DNA from: Nitrospiraceae bacterium
GTDB lineage: Bacteria; Nitrospirota; Nitrospiria; Nitrospirales; Nitrospiraceae
Direction of reading: 5' to 3'
Assembly: GCA_013140715.1 (NCBI GenBank)
Contig: JABFSG010000048.1
Location: forward strand, 38,033 to 102,032
DNA: 64,000 nt
The translations under genes were made by a program, and so were the position numbers. This document shows, one piece after another, positions 62,853-64,000 of this stretch (positions are counted from its first letter, which is position 1; the number at the start of each line of letters is the position of its first letter). A model generated the notes under the pieces. The model did no database searches, was not told where the DNA came from, and was given only the letters and a program-made list of their open reading frames with translations.

Positions 62853-63427
62853 AGTCCCCGAATCTCGCTCGGATTTTTGTTCAAGGTTCTGCAATCTGCC
62901 CGCTTTTGCCCCACATTCCACAGAGTCACTGTCCAACTAACTAGACAGTCCATCTTATTGAAATATCACGATCTATCATTTCAGCCCTCTCTGACTGTCA
63001 AGTCCTGTGGAAATTTTCCCAAGATAGACCGATCGGTCTTGTTCCCGCGTCGATCGCAAATCGTTAAGACTGGAGCGGGTTATCTGACTATTTCAGGTTC
63101 TGCTTCTGCCGCGGCACACAAGTTGCGCATGGATTCTACTGCTGGTGAAGGTCTGGGTGATTTTGGACCGGCCTCCGAATGACCCTCTCCCCAAGGAGAA
63201 AGCCTTCACCAGCTCTTAATAAAGGCCGAGGGATATGAAGCGTTGTGCGTGAAGCGTATCACGTAGGACAAACGGCGAAATACGAGCCGCGAGATTCGAG
63301 CAACGAGGAATCAACGCCCTACCTGGTGAGGCCGGTATCACACTCTTGGACTTAGCCAGGCTTTTTGTGATGAGCAGGGGATCGTATCTGGACTGTGGGA
63401 TGAGAACCTAAGAAGGAGGCTGGATCT
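62853..63427. promoter_or_regulatory. long upstream region of the multicopper oxidase with several palindromes and a heptad array
   Basis: AGACCGATCGGTCT at 63027-63040 is a perfect palindrome. ACTGTC (62928-62933) and GACAGT (62944-62949) form an inverted pair, and GGAAATTTTCC is at 63010-63020. From 63236 to 63312 runs a tandem array of 7-nt words, mostly ending in CG. No gene is supported in the stretch. The AAGGAGG before the oxidase start at 63428 is strong. The palindromes may be regulator sites. Confidence 0.5.
63236..63312. repeat. single-arm tandem array of degenerate heptads
   Basis: Read in 7-nt steps the words are TGAAGCG, TTGTGCG, TGAAGCG, TATCACG, TAGGACA, AACGGCG, AAATACG, AGCCGCG, AGATTCG, AGCAACG, AGGAATC. 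Nine of eleven end in CG, in one unbroken phase. No complementary arm is present. The first and third words match those of the ntrY-ntrX hairpin. Confidence 0.65.
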
Positions 63428-64000
63428 ATGGATATTTCAAGCAAATGGCTATGGTCGGGATTATTGGTGATGGCGGCAGGCTTTACCTCTGCCGGAACTG
63501 TGCCGGGGCTTGCGGCGATGTCGCATGATGCTCATGTCGCCACACCGGTTCACGCCCAGGCTGGTCCGATGTTGCAAGATAAAATGGGGAAGGCCATCGA
63601 GCAAATCGAACGCCAGGTGCAGAGCAAGGGACCCTTCTTGGGCGCGAGTGCCCATGCGATGCAGCAGGGCATACTCCTGGTTGCTGAGGATCAGGACAAG
63701 GTCAAGGTAGGGCAAGGTGCTCGCTGCTCGGCTCAGATGCCGGTTCGGGCCTACGATATTTCTGCCATCAACGTTGAGATCACCGTCAATCGATTCGGAG
63801 ACTTCTATCCCGGCTTCATGTATGTCTTGACTGAGAACGTGGCTGGAATTCGGGCCGAAGAAGCGAAGAACCAGGCGGCGCGGGACAGCGAGGATCCGAC
63901 GTTTTCGGCGGGCGCGGTTTCGAATGGGTTACAGGGCGACCTGATTCAACCTCTGGAGATTCGTGCGAACCAAGGGGACTGTCTCCGGATCACGCTCCGT
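63428..64000 (+). CDS. multicopper oxidase, N-terminal part (3' end outside window)
   Basis: 191 residues are visible before the window ends. A signal peptide (SGLLVMAAGFTSAGTV) is followed by a mature start and a cupredoxin domain. VRAYDISAINVEITVNRFGD near residue 110, FYPGFMYVLTENV and DLIQPLEIRANQGDCLRI are as in exported multicopper oxidases; the copper ligands of the HxH motifs would lie beyond the edge. AAGGAGG lies 8 nt before the ATG at 63428. The enzyme would oxidise metals or organics with oxygen in the periplasm. Copper nitrite-reductase-like proteins are the alternative. Adjacent sigma-54 genes may control it. Confidence 0.83.
   Translation, partial: MDISSKWLWSGLLVMAAGFTSAGTVPGLAAMSHDAHVATPVHAQAGPMLQDKMGKAIEQIERQVQSKGPFLGASAHAMQQGILLVAEDQDKVKVGQGARCSAQMPVRAYDISAINVEITVNRFGDFYPGFMYVLTENVAGIRAEEAKNQAARDSEDPTFSAGAVSNGLQGDLIQPLEIRANQGDCLRITLR

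Noticed and set aside
62877..63182. 101-codon plus-strand frame upstream of the multicopper oxidase
   Set aside because: No ribosome site; the stretch is dominated by palindromes and has no protein-like pattern.
1..64000. CRISPR array
   Set aside because: The only regular short repeats are the 7- and 9-nt degenerate words; no 25-40-nt direct repeats with unique spacers were seen.

Overview
The window looks like chromosomal DNA from a Nitrospira-type bacterium (phylum Nitrospirota). This is inferred from gene content and protein character, not from a marker gene: no rRNA or nxr/amo gene is present. The DNA is moderately GC-rich. It carries many two-component and sigma-54 systems, an autotroph-style dissolved inorganic carbon uptake operon, a multicopper oxidase, and unusually many intergenic hairpin repeats.

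Layout. 1-2.9 kb: 5' part of alanine dehydrogenase (minus), a small CxxC protein, then a three-gene iron-sulfur operon. 3-10.9 kb: HNH-like protein, cupredoxin-squalene/phytoene synthase pair, htpX-glutathione peroxidase pair, an MFS transporter and small exported proteins. 11-16.4 kb: YqeY-like protein, then a phosphorelay set of two paralogous response regulators (one with a zinc-ribbon tail, one with GGDEF), a hybrid kinase and an HPt protein. 16.6-25 kb: a 31-residue membrane peptide and the carbon uptake operon dabB, NuoM/N-like gene, dabA, PII-like gene (all minus), with an mpsC-like gene divergent. 25-27 kb: a decayed large serine recombinase whose end overlaps tRNA-Ala(CGC). 27-33.4 kb: purN, purM, ntrX, ntrY, DUF1844 (minus). 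33.8-38.7 kb: mazG and a membrane protein (plus), then hemG and hemE (minus). 39-46.2 kb: a PilZ-like protein and a complete heavy-metal RND efflux operon. 46.7-56.3 kb: a NarL-type two-component pair followed by a series of small regulatory, zinc-ribbon, PilZ, DUF2934, HtrA-like and lipoprotein genes. 56.5-64 kb: a lipoprotein, a four-gene sigma-54 signalling cluster (NtrC-like regulator, NtrB-like kinase, lone receiver, cysteine-rich PAS activator) and the 5' part of a multicopper oxidase.

The most unusual signal is intergenic. Several loci carry inverted repeats whose arms are tandem degenerate words with a strict period: 9 nt (words starting AAC) or 7 nt (TGA-, GAGG- or CG-phased words). 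They are often packaged with a terminal sequence TAGCAGGATGCTGAAAAAG whose TAG serves as the stop codon of the preceding gene at three loci. Two copies of one element share left and right parts but carry unrelated hairpin cores. A separate 36-nt core is conserved between two hairpins whose arms differ. These form the best candidate for an undescribed system here.

Starts were chosen from visible ribosome binding sites and overlaps. Functions are family-level readings from translated motifs; no searches were run.
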